A stretch of DNA of 37,898 bases from Bacteroidota bacterium (GTDB taxonomy: Bacteria; Bacteroidota; Ignavibacteria; UBA10030; UBA6906). The notes under the pieces were generated by a model that was not told the DNA's origin, made no database searches, and was given only the letters and a program-made list of their open reading frames with translations. Both the position numbers and the translations under genes were made by a program. Below, one piece after another: positions 1 through 8,208 of this stretch. Within the stretch, counting starts at the first letter, position 1. Each line of letters opens with the position of its first letter. The stretch spans positions 1 through 37,898 of the forward strand of contig JADLEA010000207.1 of assembly GCA_020846365.1 (NCBI GenBank), in the 5' to 3' direction.

Positions 1-168
1 ATTTTCAAGCCGTTCTTCAGCACAAAGGGCGAGAAGGGCACCGGACTCGGCCTTGCTATCTGCAGCAAAATCATCGCCCAGCACAAAGGGGAAATCCGGG
101 TGGAAAGCGAAGTGGGCAAGGGGACAACATTCACCATATTCTTGCCGGTCTGGAGGGGTCAACGATGA
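1..168 (+). CDS. Sensor histidine kinase, C-terminal end (partial)
   Basis: The window opens inside a gene read in frame 1 and closed by TGA at 166-168, giving 55 visible residues. They are the end of a HATPase_c domain: the F-box-like FKPFFSTKG, then the G2 glycine box GTGLGLAI, then the closing strands [17 protein letters not shown]. This is the ATP-lid and last sheet of a two-component sensor kinase. The dimerisation, phosphoacceptor and sensor regions lie upstream, so the signal cannot be told. The stop overlaps the ATG of the next gene (ATGA), so the kinase is probably co-translated with the AMIN-like protein and the flagellar genes behind it. A link to flagellar control (a FlgS/AtoS-type kinase) is plausible but is inferred from position only. 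Confidence 0.85.
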   Translation: MFKPFFSTKGEKGTGLGLAICSKIIAQHKGEIRVESEVGKGTTFTIFLPVWRGQR

Positions 169-1427
169 TGCGTGTCCCGGGTCGAATTGCCGCTGTGTGC
201 GTGCTTCTTTTGACTCACGGTCTCCTGCGGGCCGACCAGACGTCGGTGCTCAAGGATGTCCGCGTTGCGACACAGGGGGAAAACTGCAAAGTATCCTTTG
301 CGTTTTCCGGCGACGTGCGGTTTTCCACGGAGCAAGGCAAGGGGATGGTGCGACTGGTGTTTTCGCGCGTGCGGCCGGCAACGGCAGGCACCGTTCTCCG
401 CCGTTCGGTCCCGACCGGACCGGTGGTGAGCATCTCTTTCGCCCGGCCCGCTCCGGACAGTCTTGTTGCCACACTGGTTCTTGCCGAAGGAAGCACGTAC
501 CGGTGTGTGCGGCCTTCCGCGGGGAATGAGCTGTTTGTCGATGTCAGTGGCCGCCCCGGAGTGAGACAGGCCCCGATGCGCAACGCGGCTGCCGTCACGG
601 GATCCGTGCCTGCAACCATGAAGGCGACGGCGCCAACAGGAGCCGCTTCCGCCGCCGCAGGCGCAAAAGTTTCCACGCATACAGGAGTTGTCTCCGGCGT
701 CGCTCGCGCGAAAAAGGATTCCCCTGCGCGGGGTACGGCCGCCACGCACGCCACAGGAACGCCGCGAGATGACCGCGCCGCGTACGCGTCCACGAGCGCC
801 CTGATTGACATTCCAGCGGTTGCGCGCGAGCAGGTGGAGCAGGATGGCCGCGCTGAGGCACAACGGAGTTCTGCAGCGTCGGATCCTCTGTCAGAGCCCG
901 AGTCTTCAAAGGCGCTTGCGCTCCTGCTCAGTGCCGGTTTGAGCCTGTTCTCAACGGTGATGACCATCGGTGTCTGGTACAAGATGCGTCAGCGAATTGC
1001 AGACAGGAGACCGGTGCAATCTGTGGAACCGATGGCCGGCGAGATCACCCGTCCCTTCGCACACCGGGAACCCATCGACACGCGCGACGAGCCCGACGAG
1101 ACCGACGACGCGGGTAAGAAAGAGCTGCTGGCAGCGCTGATGCAGGATGAGATGCAGGAAGACGACGGAGGCCGGGAGACGTCGCTCCAGCTGGCGCGGA
1201 CATTCAAACGTGGAAGCGAGGAAATCACGCTCGCACGGCGGTTCCACGAACAAGGGACGGTGGCGGTGTCGTCCGAACGGATGCAAAGCGCGCTGTCACG
1301 TGCCACGACCAAGACGCAGCGTTTGCAGGCGGCCAGGAAGCTCGGGGTGGGCAGAGGAGAATTTGATCTCGCGCTGAAGCTGAAGACCATGGCGCACGTG
1401 CAGGGCAAGAAGGAGGAAGAGCAATGA
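165..1427 (+). CDS. AMIN-like membrane protein of unknown function in flagellar operon
   Basis: I do not recognise a named gene. The 420-residue product begins with a signal peptide (about residues 1-23, ending LLRAD). A beta-rich region of roughly 100 residues follows ([32 protein letters not shown]) and resembles AMIN domains, which bind cell wall or secretin parts. Next comes an Ala/Thr/Ser/Pro-rich linker (about 135-240), one clear membrane helix near 249-272 ([23 protein letters not shown]), and a long charged tail that should be cytoplasmic. The tail ends in [18 protein letters not shown], similar in style to the LG.GKGE helix motif at the end of SwrB/DUF2802-type flagellar accessory proteins. 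Both ends overlap their neighbours by ATGA. A bitopic factor linking periplasmic assembly to cytoplasmic export or control is inference. Confidence 0.6.
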   Translation: MMRVPGRIAAVCVLLLTHGLLRADQTSVLKDVRVATQGENCKVSFAFSGDVRFSTEQGKGMVRLVFSRVRPATAGTVLRRSVPTGPVVSISFARPAPDSLVATLVLAEGSTYRCVRPSAGNELFVDVSGRPGVRQAPMRNAAAVTGSVPATMKATAPTGAASAAAGAKVSTHTGVVSGVARAKKDSPARGTAATHATGTPRDDRAAYASTSALIDIPAVAREQVEQDGRAEAQRSSAASDPLSEPESSKALALLLSAGLSLFSTVMTIGVWYKMRQRIADRRPVQSVEPMAGEITRPFAHREPIDTRDEPDETDDAGKKELLAALMQDEMQEDDGGRETSLQLARTFKRGSEEITLARRFHEQGTVAVSSERMQSALSRATTKTQRLQAARKLGVGRGEFDLALKLKTMAHVQGKKEEEQ

Positions 1428-2167
1428 TCAAGGGCATCTATTCGTCCGAAGCGGCTATGCGCCCCAAAATGACGCGCATGGAAGTGATCGCGAACAACCT
1501 GGCAAACATCAATACGACGGGATTCAAGCGCGACCGGGTGTTCGTCCGGATGCTGGAAGAATCCTCCAATGCGCGACCGGACGGGCGTTCGGATCTCAGC
1601 GGCATCGAAACCCAGCGCGCCATTGACCTTTCGCCCGGCGCGATGCGCCAGACGGGAAACCCGTTCGATCTGGCCATTGCTGGTGACGGCTTCTTCGCCG
1701 TGGATACCCCCCGCGGTGTCCGCCTGACGCGCAACGGCAACTTCTCGCTGAGCGACAACGGCACGCTCGTTACCGCGGAAGGATATCCGGTGCTAGGAAC
1801 GAACGGCCAGATACGCATACCAAACATGGACAAGCGCAGCCAGGATACGATCACGATCCAGCCCTCGGGCGAAGTCGTTCACCGGAACGAGCCCCTCGGA
1901 TTTCTCCGCGTCGTTACGGCGGAAAATCCCGCGGCATACCAGAAGGATCACGAGTCGCTGCTCTTCGTGAACCAGGGGGAGGTCTTGAAGAACATGCCGC
2001 CGGACGCCGTGTCCATCCGCCAGGGTTTCCTGGAGGAATCCAACGTCGAAGGTATCGAAGAGATGATCGCGATGATCGAACTCAGCAGGGCATTTGAAAC
2101 AGACCAACGAATGATTCAGTCGCAGGACGCGACTCTGGACCGGACGATGGATATCGGCCGGGTGTAA
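1424..2167 (+). CDS. flgF: Flagellar rod protein FlgF (proximal rod)
   Basis: This is a 247-residue axial protein of the rod/hook family. The N-terminal helix carries the family signature MEVIANNLANINTTGFKRD. A central FlgE/F/G-like beta domain includes FDLAIAGDGFFAVDT and VRLTRNGNFSLSDNGTLVTAEGYPVLG. The C-terminal helix EMIAMIELSRAFETDQRMIQ matches the FlgBCEFGK C-terminal domain. It comes before a second, longer paralogue that fits FlgG better, and flgF-flgG is the usual order. The start overlaps the previous stop by ATGA. The subunit is exported by the flagellar type III apparatus and forms part of the rod across the periplasm. Confusion with FlgG is possible, but length and order favour FlgF. 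Confidence 0.88.
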   Translation: MIKGIYSSEAAMRPKMTRMEVIANNLANINTTGFKRDRVFVRMLEESSNARPDGRSDLSGIETQRAIDLSPGAMRQTGNPFDLAIAGDGFFAVDTPRGVRLTRNGNFSLSDNGTLVTAEGYPVLGTNGQIRIPNMDKRSQDTITIQPSGEVVHRNEPLGFLRVVTAENPAAYQKDHESLLFVNQGEVLKNMPPDAVSIRQGFLEESNVEGIEEMIAMIELSRAFETDQRMIQSQDATLDRTMDIGRV

Positions 2168-2193
2168 CGAACACTAGGAGCGAGGCAGGAACG

Positions 2194-2985
2194 ATGAACA
2201 GAGCATTGCGTACGGCGGCGACGGGCATGTATGCCCAGCAGTTGAATATTGACACGATCGCACATAACCTGGCGAACGTGAATACCTCGGGCTTCAAGAA
2301 AAGCAGGCCGGAATTCCAGGATTTGATGTATCAGACACTGAAGAGCACGGGTGTATCCCAGAACCCGAATGTGCAACAGCCGGGAGAACTTCAGGTCGGC
2401 ACCGGCACGGTTCCCGTGTCCACCCAGAAAAGCTTTGCCCAGGGAGACATCCAGCCAACGGAAAATCAGCTGGACGTGGCGATTGAGGGCGAGGGGTTCC
2501 TCCAGGTACGGCGTCCCGACGGGACCCTTGCCTATACGCGCGACGGATCCTTCAAGCTCTCCGGCGAGGGCTCCCTCGTGACGTCCCAGGGTTACCTGGT
2601 GGAGCCGGCTGTGTCGTTTTCCGACGACACCACGACAATCTCCATCGCCCGTGACGGCACCATTGAAGCCGCCACATCAGGGGGCGGAGAGCCCGCCAAG
2701 ATCGGACAGTTCGAGCTGGCGAAATTTGTCAACCCCGCGGGTCTGAGCTCCATCGGCGGGAACTTGTTTGTCGAGACGACGGCATCCGGAGCCCCGATTA
2801 TCGGGACTGCGGGAAGCGAAGGGTTCGGCGAGATTCTGCAGGGAATGCTGGAGTCCTCTAATGTGGACGTCGTGGAGGAAATGGTCGGCATGATCACGGC
2901 GCAGCGTGCGTATGAGATCAATGCCAAGACCATCAAGACCGTCGAGGACATGTTAAACGTGGCCAACGGCATTAAACGTGGCTAA
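2194..2985 (+). CDS. flgG: Flagellar distal rod protein FlgG
   Basis: The 263-residue product matches FlgG in length (about 260) and architecture. The N-terminus MNRALRTAATGMYAQQ is typical of FlgG, followed by DTIAHNLANVNTSGFKKSR. The middle has the distal-rod pattern QGDIQPTENQLDVAIEGEGF and the C-terminus ends in EEMVGMITAQRAYEINAKTI. A GGAGCGAGG-like ribosome binding site lies just ahead of the ATG. The 3' end overlaps flgA by eight bases. FlgG forms the distal rod that passes through the P and L rings and joins the hook, consistent with the ring genes placed directly downstream. Confidence 0.95.
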   Translation: MNRALRTAATGMYAQQLNIDTIAHNLANVNTSGFKKSRPEFQDLMYQTLKSTGVSQNPNVQQPGELQVGTGTVPVSTQKSFAQGDIQPTENQLDVAIEGEGFLQVRRPDGTLAYTRDGSFKLSGEGSLVTSQGYLVEPAVSFSDDTTTISIARDGTIEAATSGGGEPAKIGQFELAKFVNPAGLSSIGGNLFVETTASGAPIIGTAGSEGFGEILQGMLESSNVDVVEEMVGMITAQRAYEINAKTIKTVEDMLNVANGIKRG

Positions 2986-3703
2986 GCGATCCACCATAGC
3001 GATCTTCGCAGCGCTCGGGACTGTGCTGCTTTCCCTCGCCGCGGTTGCAGGGGAAGGCCCGGCGGTGGTCCGAGCCGGCGAATTCAAGGACGCCGTGCGT
3101 GCGTACATGGCAGGCAAAGGGACGGAGGAGGGCGAGGAACGGGAACTCACGTTCCGCTCCGTGCCCGAAAGTCTCCGGGTGGAATGCGCCTCCTATGCCC
3201 TGCACGTGGAACCGGGCGGCTCCGCGCGGACCAGAGGTGCGACGACATTCGTTATCGCCGTCGAGTGCAGGGGCAAAGCGGTGCAGCGGTGCATGGTAAC
3301 CGCCCTGATACGAACTTACGCAGATGTGGTGGTGGCGAACCGGATGATCCCGTGGCGTGCCACGCCGGCGCCGGACGATCTGCGCATTGTGAGGATGGAG
3401 ACGACCTTTTTCGATCGCCCGATCGTGCAGGATCCGCTCTCCCTGAGCGACAAACGGGCGCGGCGCATCATTGCACAGGGAAGCATCCTGTACCAGGACC
3501 TGTTCGAGCCCGTCCCGCTGGTGATGGCTGGTGACAGGGTGAATGTGCGGGTGAAGGCAGGAAGCGTTACTCTGACCGCCGAGGGCGTCGCGCGTGAGGA
3601 TGGACACCGGGGCGATCTGATTGATGTATCCGTACGGGGAAGGGGTGAACGGCTCAAGGCCCGCGTGTATGATGGCAGGACCGTCGCCGTTCCGGTTGAA
3701 TAG
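2978..3703 (+). CDS. flgA: P-ring assembly chaperone FlgA
   Basis: The 241-residue periplasmic protein starts at GTG 2978, inside the end of flgG. This start gives a complete signal peptide (about residues 1-25, KRSTIAIFAALGTVLLSLAAVAG), which supports it despite a weak ribosome binding site. The C-terminal SAF/ChapFlgA half is recognisable: VVVANRMIPWRATPAPDDLRI, then YQDLFEPVPLVMAGDRVNVRVKAGSVTLTAEGVAREDG. The end LKARVYDGRTVAVPV fits the family's final strand. FlgA is a chaperone for FlgI when the P ring assembles around the rod, and flgI lies two genes downstream. Overlap with flgG implies coupled translation. Confidence 0.9.
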   Translation: MAKRSTIAIFAALGTVLLSLAAVAGEGPAVVRAGEFKDAVRAYMAGKGTEEGEERELTFRSVPESLRVECASYALHVEPGGSARTRGATTFVIAVECRGKAVQRCMVTALIRTYADVVVANRMIPWRATPAPDDLRIVRMETTFFDRPIVQDPLSLSDKRARRIIAQGSILYQDLFEPVPLVMAGDRVNVRVKAGSVTLTAEGVAREDGHRGDLIDVSVRGRGERLKARVYDGRTVAVPVE

Positions 3704-3716
3704 GAAGGAAGGAATT

Positions 3717-4292
3717 ATGAAAACACTATTCTGCTCTCTGCTCATGCTAGCCGGTGTCGCGCTGGCGACGGCCCAGGACATGCGCAGCAATATCGGGAGA
3801 TCGCTTTTCGCCGATCAGAAGGCCAATCAGGCCGGCGACGCAGTCACGGTGCTCGTCGTGGAGACTTCCAGCGCTTCCAATGACGCCAGCACCTCCGCGG
3901 AGCGGTCGAGCAATCTCTCGCTCTCCGCCGCGGGCAATGTTGGAGAAAGCTCTCTTCCCGATGTCTCCCTGGGGATCGGGTCGGGCAACTCGTTCAAGGG
4001 TGAGGGGGCAACAACGGCGCGCGGCTCGATCCGGGCACGCATCAGCGCCCGCGTGGACTCGGTCCTGGCAAACGGCAACCTTGCGATCACCGGTAACCGC
4101 ACGATCATCATTAACGGCGAGGAACAGATTATCACCATTACGGGGATCGTCCGTCCGTCCGACATTCAGGCCGACAACAGCGTCTACTCATACAATATTT
4201 CGGATGCACGCATCGCTTTCGAGGGCGGCGGCATCGTCTCACGGGCCCAGGGACCGGGCTGGATCACGAAACTGTTACACTGGCTTTTCTAA
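3717..4292 (+). CDS. flgH: Flagellar L-ring protein FlgH
   Basis: The ORF track begins at 3621, but the ATG at 3717 is preferred. It follows a strong AGGAAGGAAGG site and starts directly with a signal peptide (MKTLFCSLLMLAGVALATAQ), giving 191 residues. FlgH hallmarks are SLFADQKANQAGDAVTVLVVE, then SSNDASTSAERSSN, FKGEGATTARGSIRARISARV, LANGNLAITGNRTIIINGEEQ, and ITGIVRPSDIQADNSVYSYNISDARIAF ending GPGWITKLLHWLF. This is the outer-membrane bushing ring of the basal body. Unusually there is no lipobox cysteine at the cleavage site (ALATAQD), whereas enterobacterial FlgH is a lipoprotein. The mature protein would therefore be made by signal peptidase I unless a start is misread. Confidence 0.93.
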   Translation: MKTLFCSLLMLAGVALATAQDMRSNIGRSLFADQKANQAGDAVTVLVVETSSASNDASTSAERSSNLSLSAAGNVGESSLPDVSLGIGSGNSFKGEGATTARGSIRARISARVDSVLANGNLAITGNRTIIINGEEQIITITGIVRPSDIQADNSVYSYNISDARIAFEGGGIVSRAQGPGWITKLLHWLF

Positions 4293-4303
4293 GTGAGGGT
4301 GGC

Positions 4304-5404
4304 ATGAACAGGAAACTTCTCATAGGTGCAGGGAACGTGCTGCTCAGCCTGCAGGCGGCGTCTGCAATCCGTATCAAGGACATCGCCTACGTCCATGGCG
4401 TGCGAGGTCAGCAGCTGATCGGCTACGGTCTTGTCGTGGGGCTGAATGGCACGGGCGATACGCAGCGGTCGACGTTCACGCTGCAGTCCGTCAGCAGCAT
4501 GCTCAAACGGTTCGGCATCACCGTACCGCAGAGTGATCTCCGCCTGCGGAATGTCGCAGCGGTGATGGTGACGGCCACTGTGCCGGGGTTTGCCAAGGAA
4601 GGCGGAACCGCAGACGTGGTGGTTTCGTCGATGGGTGACGGGACGAGTCTGCAGGGAGGGACACTTTTGCTGACGCCGCTGTCCGGAATTGACGGCACTG
4701 TCTACGCCATGGCACAGGGACCGCTTTCGGTCGGCGGCATCAGCGTTCGTGCACATGGGAATGAGGTGCGCAGGAACCACACCGCAACCGGGAGAATTCC
4801 GGGCGGGGCAATACTGGAACGGGCCATCCGGTCTTCGTTCACGCAGGATTCCACGGTGGCTGTGGTCCTGATGGAAGCGGATTTCACGACGGCGACGAGA
4901 ATTGCAGAAGCCATCAACGTGAAGATCGGCGAACGGATCGCCATTCCGGATGACGCGTCGAGGATCAGCATCCGCGTGCCGCAGGCATTCATGGCAGACG
5001 GCCGACTGGTCGAGTTCGTGTCGCTGGTGGAGCTTCTGGAGGTAACGCCAGATGTCACGGCAAAAGTGATCATCAATGAACGCACAGGCACGATCGTGGT
5101 GGGGGGTGCGGTGAGCATTTTGCCTGCCGCAATATCCCACGGCGGTCTGAATATCGAAATAGAATCCACACCCGTCATTTCCCAACCGTCACCCTTCTCG
5201 CAGGGGCAGACGGTCTCGACACAGCTCACGGCGGTCTATGCCGGGGAGGACTCGGCAACCGTGATGGCCTTTGACGGAGCGGCGACCGTTCAGGATGTCG
5301 CAAAGACCCTGAACGCTCTCAAAGTCACGCCCCGCGACATCATCGCGATTTTCCAGGCGCTGAAGCGCTCGGGTGCTCTGAACGCAGAATTGGTGATCAT
5401 CTGA
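4304..5404 (+). CDS. flgI: Flagellar P-ring protein FlgI
   Basis: The 366-residue protein equals the usual FlgI length. After a signal peptide (about 1-21, ending LQAASA) comes the unmistakable FlgI block: IRIKDIAYVHGVRGQQLIGYGLVVGLNGTGD. Further blocks are SVSSMLKRFGITV, GFAKEGGTADVVVSSMGD, GGTLLLTPLSGIDGTVYAMAQGPLSVGG, and the C-terminal KTLNALKVTPRDIIAIFQALKRSGAL. It forms the ring in the peptidoglycan layer around the rod. It sits between its partner ring flgH and flgJ, and its TGA shares one base with the flgJ ATG. The presence of both flgH and flgI shows a didermic cell. Confidence 0.96.
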   Translation: MNRKLLIGAGNVLLSLQAASAIRIKDIAYVHGVRGQQLIGYGLVVGLNGTGDTQRSTFTLQSVSSMLKRFGITVPQSDLRLRNVAAVMVTATVPGFAKEGGTADVVVSSMGDGTSLQGGTLLLTPLSGIDGTVYAMAQGPLSVGGISVRAHGNEVRRNHTATGRIPGGAILERAIRSSFTQDSTVAVVLMEADFTTATRIAEAINVKIGERIAIPDDASRISIRVPQAFMADGRLVEFVSLVELLEVTPDVTAKVIINERTGTIVVGGAVSILPAAISHGGLNIEIESTPVISQPSPFSQGQTVSTQLTAVYAGEDSATVMAFDGAATVQDVAKTLNALKVTPRDIIAIFQALKRSGALNAELVII

Positions 5405-6297
5405 TGAACCCCGTGAACTCGACACAGCAGTCGCAGGCGGCGCAGACCCAGCAGACGCTGGATGCGCAGCAGAAACTCCGCCTGCAGTACGCGGTGAAGG
5501 AGTTCGAAGCCGTGCTCGTGGGGTACATGCTCAAGAGCATGCGATCCAGTATCCCCAAGGAAACCATGTTCGGGGAGAGCTATGGCGGAGACATGATGGA
5601 AGGATTGTTTGACATCGAACTGGCAAGACATGTGTCCCGCGGCAGCACCCTGGGGCTCGGGGAAATGCTGTACAAGGAGATTACCGGCGAAGAGATGCCG
5701 AAGACGAAGCAGCTGAAGGAGATACCTCCCGCGGCCGGGATAAGCGTCCGTCCTGCCATCGCGAAGACGGACTCTGCAAGCGACGCTCCGAAGCACTCGT
5801 CGCCGTCGGGCATAAGCAATACGACGTCCGCGACGGGCCCGGCCGGGCAAGCGTCCGCAGTGCCGGACACGGTACGCCGTCGCGTGGACGCGCTCAGTTC
5901 CATCATTGACGACGCGGCGGAGACGCACGGTGTGGATGCCAGCCTTTTGAAGGCGGTCATTGCCACCGAGTCGGCCGGGCGAACGACAGCCCAGTCTTCG
6001 AAACAGGCAAAGGGCCTGATGCAGCTCATCGATTCCACCGCAACTGCCATGGGTGTGCGCAACGTGTGGGACCCGAAGCAGAATGTGCATGGAGGAGCCA
6101 AGTATTTGAGTCAACTGCTGGACCGGTTCCAGGGAAATCTGGAACACGCACTCGCGTCCTACAATGCGGGACCCGGAGCCGTCCTGAAGCACCAGGGCAT
6201 CCCTCCCTACAAGGAAACCAAAGCATACGTGGGGAAAGTTTTGGAATATCTACGCTTTTTTGAACAGCAGGAGCCAGGCACTCATGACGAAGATTGA
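5404..6297 (+). CDS. flgJ: FlgJ-type rod-binding protein fused to lytic transglycosylase domain
   Basis: The 297-residue product has two modules. Residues about 20-100 form the rod-binding (Rod-binding/FlgJ N) domain: YAVKEFEAVLVGYMLKSMRSSIPK, GGDMMEGLFDIELARHVS. A Ser/Thr/Pro/Ala linker follows to about residue 155. Residues about 160-290 are an SLT (GH23-like) lytic transglycosylase with the expected catalytic Glu near residue 189 (IATESAGRT), then AKGLMQLI, NVHGGAKYLSQLLDRF and ALASYNAGPGAV. Enterobacterial FlgJ instead carries a GH73 glucosaminidase, so this is the alternative enzyme version. No signal peptide is seen, consistent with export through the flagellar channel. It would open peptidoglycan for the growing rod. 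Its 3' end overlaps the next gene by 14 bases. Confidence 0.9.
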   Translation: MNPVNSTQQSQAAQTQQTLDAQQKLRLQYAVKEFEAVLVGYMLKSMRSSIPKETMFGESYGGDMMEGLFDIELARHVSRGSTLGLGEMLYKEITGEEMPKTKQLKEIPPAAGISVRPAIAKTDSASDAPKHSSPSGISNTTSATGPAGQASAVPDTVRRRVDALSSIIDDAAETHGVDASLLKAVIATESAGRTTAQSSKQAKGLMQLIDSTATAMGVRNVWDPKQNVHGGAKYLSQLLDRFQGNLEHALASYNAGPGAVLKHQGIPPYKETKAYVGKVLEYLRFFEQQEPGTHDED

Positions 6298-6742
6298 AGA
6301 ACTCGAACGCGTGATGGAAACCGAGGTGGAGGTCGGGGAAGCCCTTCTCCAGTTGCTCTCGCGGAAGCAGCGCTCTATTGTCGGCATCCAGGGGGATATG
6401 CTTTCCTCTCTTGCCGTCGAGGAGCAGAAGCTCCTGAAGCCGCTGCACGAACTGGAAAGTGAACGCATGCGGCTGGCCGCTGAACTGGCCGGAGCCGCAT
6501 CGGTTCCGGTGACCGAGGAAACGCGCCAGGTGTCCATCGATGAGCTGCTGGAGTGCCTGGATGCGGCGGATGCGGTACGGATATCCACCATGGCGGCCCG
6601 GCTCCGGACGGTGGTCGAGCGCCTGTTGCATATGAACGATCAGAACCGCGTCCTGCTCCAACGGTCGCTCAGGTTCGTTCAGGACACCTTGCGGCTCGTA
6701 ACCGACGATCACACACGACAGCTCGTGGATCACCGCATCTAA
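6284..6742 (+). CDS. flgN: FlgN-family export chaperone (putative)
   Basis: The track ORF starts at 6260, but ATG 6284 (MTKIEELERVMETEVEVGE) sits behind CAGGAG at a good distance and matches FlgN-family starts, giving 152 residues. The product is almost entirely helical and charged, with heptad-like repeats (LLQLLSRKQRSIVGIQGDML, LAVEEQKLLKPLHELESERMRLAAEL), no membrane segment and no signal peptide. Sequence identity across FlgN proteins is low, so the call rests mostly on size, helical make-up, and placement directly upstream of flgK and flgL, the known FlgN clients. FlgN keeps the hook-filament junction proteins export-ready in the cytoplasm. Confidence 0.78.
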   Translation: MTKIEELERVMETEVEVGEALLQLLSRKQRSIVGIQGDMLSSLAVEEQKLLKPLHELESERMRLAAELAGAASVPVTEETRQVSIDELLECLDAADAVRISTMAARLRTVVERLLHMNDQNRVLLQRSLRFVQDTLRLVTDDHTRQLVDHRI

Positions 6743-6763
6743 GGATTGGGAGGAGGGACGCTG

Positions 6764-8206
6764 ATGAGCGGTATATCACAGGTTCTGGAAACTGCGCGTC
6801 GCGCGCTGCTGGCCCAGCAGTATGGGTTGAGTGTGACGGGGCACAACATTGCGAATGTGAGCACGCCGGGGTATTCGCGACAGCGTGCGGAATTCGTCAC
6901 CACCTCTCCGTCGCAAACGGCGGCAGGGCTCCTCGGCACGGGCGTCATGGTGGAAAGCGTGTCGCGACTGAGGAACCGGTTTATCGATCAACAGATCCGC
7001 TCTTCGAATGACTCATTGAGCCTGGCCAGTGCGGAATACCAGATCCTGAGCCAGATCGAGGCGACGTTTAATGAGCCGTCGGATTCAGGGATGAGCGGGG
7101 TGTTGAACAGCTTCTTCCAATCCTGGCATGATCTCTCCACGAACCCCGAGGATCCCGTTTCCCGCAATGACCTGATGCTGAAAGGAAAACAGGTCACGGA
7201 CACCTTCCACCGGCTCAACGCAGAGATGTCCTCTCTTCGTAATTCGTTGCGCGATGAGATCACCACAAAACTTGACCGGATCAACACGCTCACGACGGAG
7301 ATCAGCAAGCTGAATGTCGATATCACTGCCGCGACGGTTGGCGGGTTGAACCCCAGCGACATGCAGGACCTCCGGGATGCAAAACTGGAAGAGCTGTCCA
7401 CCCTCGCAAACATTCAGGTGCATGAAGACAGCCGCGGATCCGTCATGGTTGTGCTGGGCGGAGCGGTCATTGCCGACAACGGTGCCTCCCTCCCGCTGCG
7501 GCTTGAACCCGCTCCGCCAGCCACGGTCTCCGGATCCTCGTTTGATCAGCTGCGGATCGTGAGCGGTCTGGGTAACGAGGTGAAGTTGACGGGCGGCGAG
7601 GCGGGCGGACTTCTCAAATCCTACAACACAACAATTCCCGATGCTCTGGGCCGGCTGGACCGGCTGGCGGAAGGCATTGTTGCCGAAGTAAACCGTTACC
7701 ATGCAACAGGATACGGGCTTCAGAATCCACCGGCCACCGGCATCAATTTCTTCATGGGCAATAGTGCCGCAACGATCGGCCTGGATCTCACCGACACCTC
7801 TGGGGGGGCGGCAGCAGGATCGGCGCCGAGCATCGACAATATCGCCGCCTCGGCCTCCGCGACCGCGCCCGGAAACAATGAGATTGCCCTGCTCATTGCA
7901 GAGGCGCTGAACCGCAAGCCGGTCACGGATGGCGGCGGGGCGACGCTGCTCGACGGGCTCTCGTTGCTGCAATACTACAACCAGAGCGTCACCCGGATCG
8001 GGTCTGCGGTCAACTCTGCTGATACGATGATCCAGTCGCAGGAGCTCGTGCTCGATCAGTTGACCACGCAGCGCGAGTCGGTTTCCGGCGTGTCGCTGGA
8101 CGAGGAAATGACGGATATGATCAAGTTCCAGAGGGCTTTTGACGCGGCGGCGCGGATGGTAAACACCGCCGACGAAATGTTTCAGACACTACTGAACATG
8201 GTGTAG
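6764..8206 (+). CDS. flgK: Hook-filament junction protein FlgK (HAP1)
   Basis: The track start at 6746 is a TTG; ATG 6764 is preferred because GGAGGAGGG lies just upstream, giving 480 residues. N-terminal signature: MSGISQVLETARRALLAQQYGLSVTGHNIANVSTPGYSRQ. The characteristic FlgK segment GVMVESVSRLRNRFIDQQIR and the SGVLNSFFQSWHDLSTNPEDP block follow, and the C-terminus ends with DEEMTDMIKFQRAFDAAARMVNTADEMFQTLLNMV. It is somewhat shorter than the 547-residue Salmonella protein, the difference being in the variable central domain. It lies between its chaperone gene and flgL, and the stop is separated from the flgL ATG by two bases. Confidence 0.96.
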   Translation: MSGISQVLETARRALLAQQYGLSVTGHNIANVSTPGYSRQRAEFVTTSPSQTAAGLLGTGVMVESVSRLRNRFIDQQIRSSNDSLSLASAEYQILSQIEATFNEPSDSGMSGVLNSFFQSWHDLSTNPEDPVSRNDLMLKGKQVTDTFHRLNAEMSSLRNSLRDEITTKLDRINTLTTEISKLNVDITAATVGGLNPSDMQDLRDAKLEELSTLANIQVHEDSRGSVMVVLGGAVIADNGASLPLRLEPAPPATVSGSSFDQLRIVSGLGNEVKLTGGEAGGLLKSYNTTIPDALGRLDRLAEGIVAEVNRYHATGYGLQNPPATGINFFMGNSAATIGLDLTDTSGGAAAGSAPSIDNIAASASATAPGNNEIALLIAEALNRKPVTDGGGATLLDGLSLLQYYNQSVTRIGSAVNSADTMIQSQELVLDQLTTQRESVSGVSLDEEMTDMIKFQRAFDAAARMVNTADEMFQTLLNMV

Positions 8207-8208
8207 TC

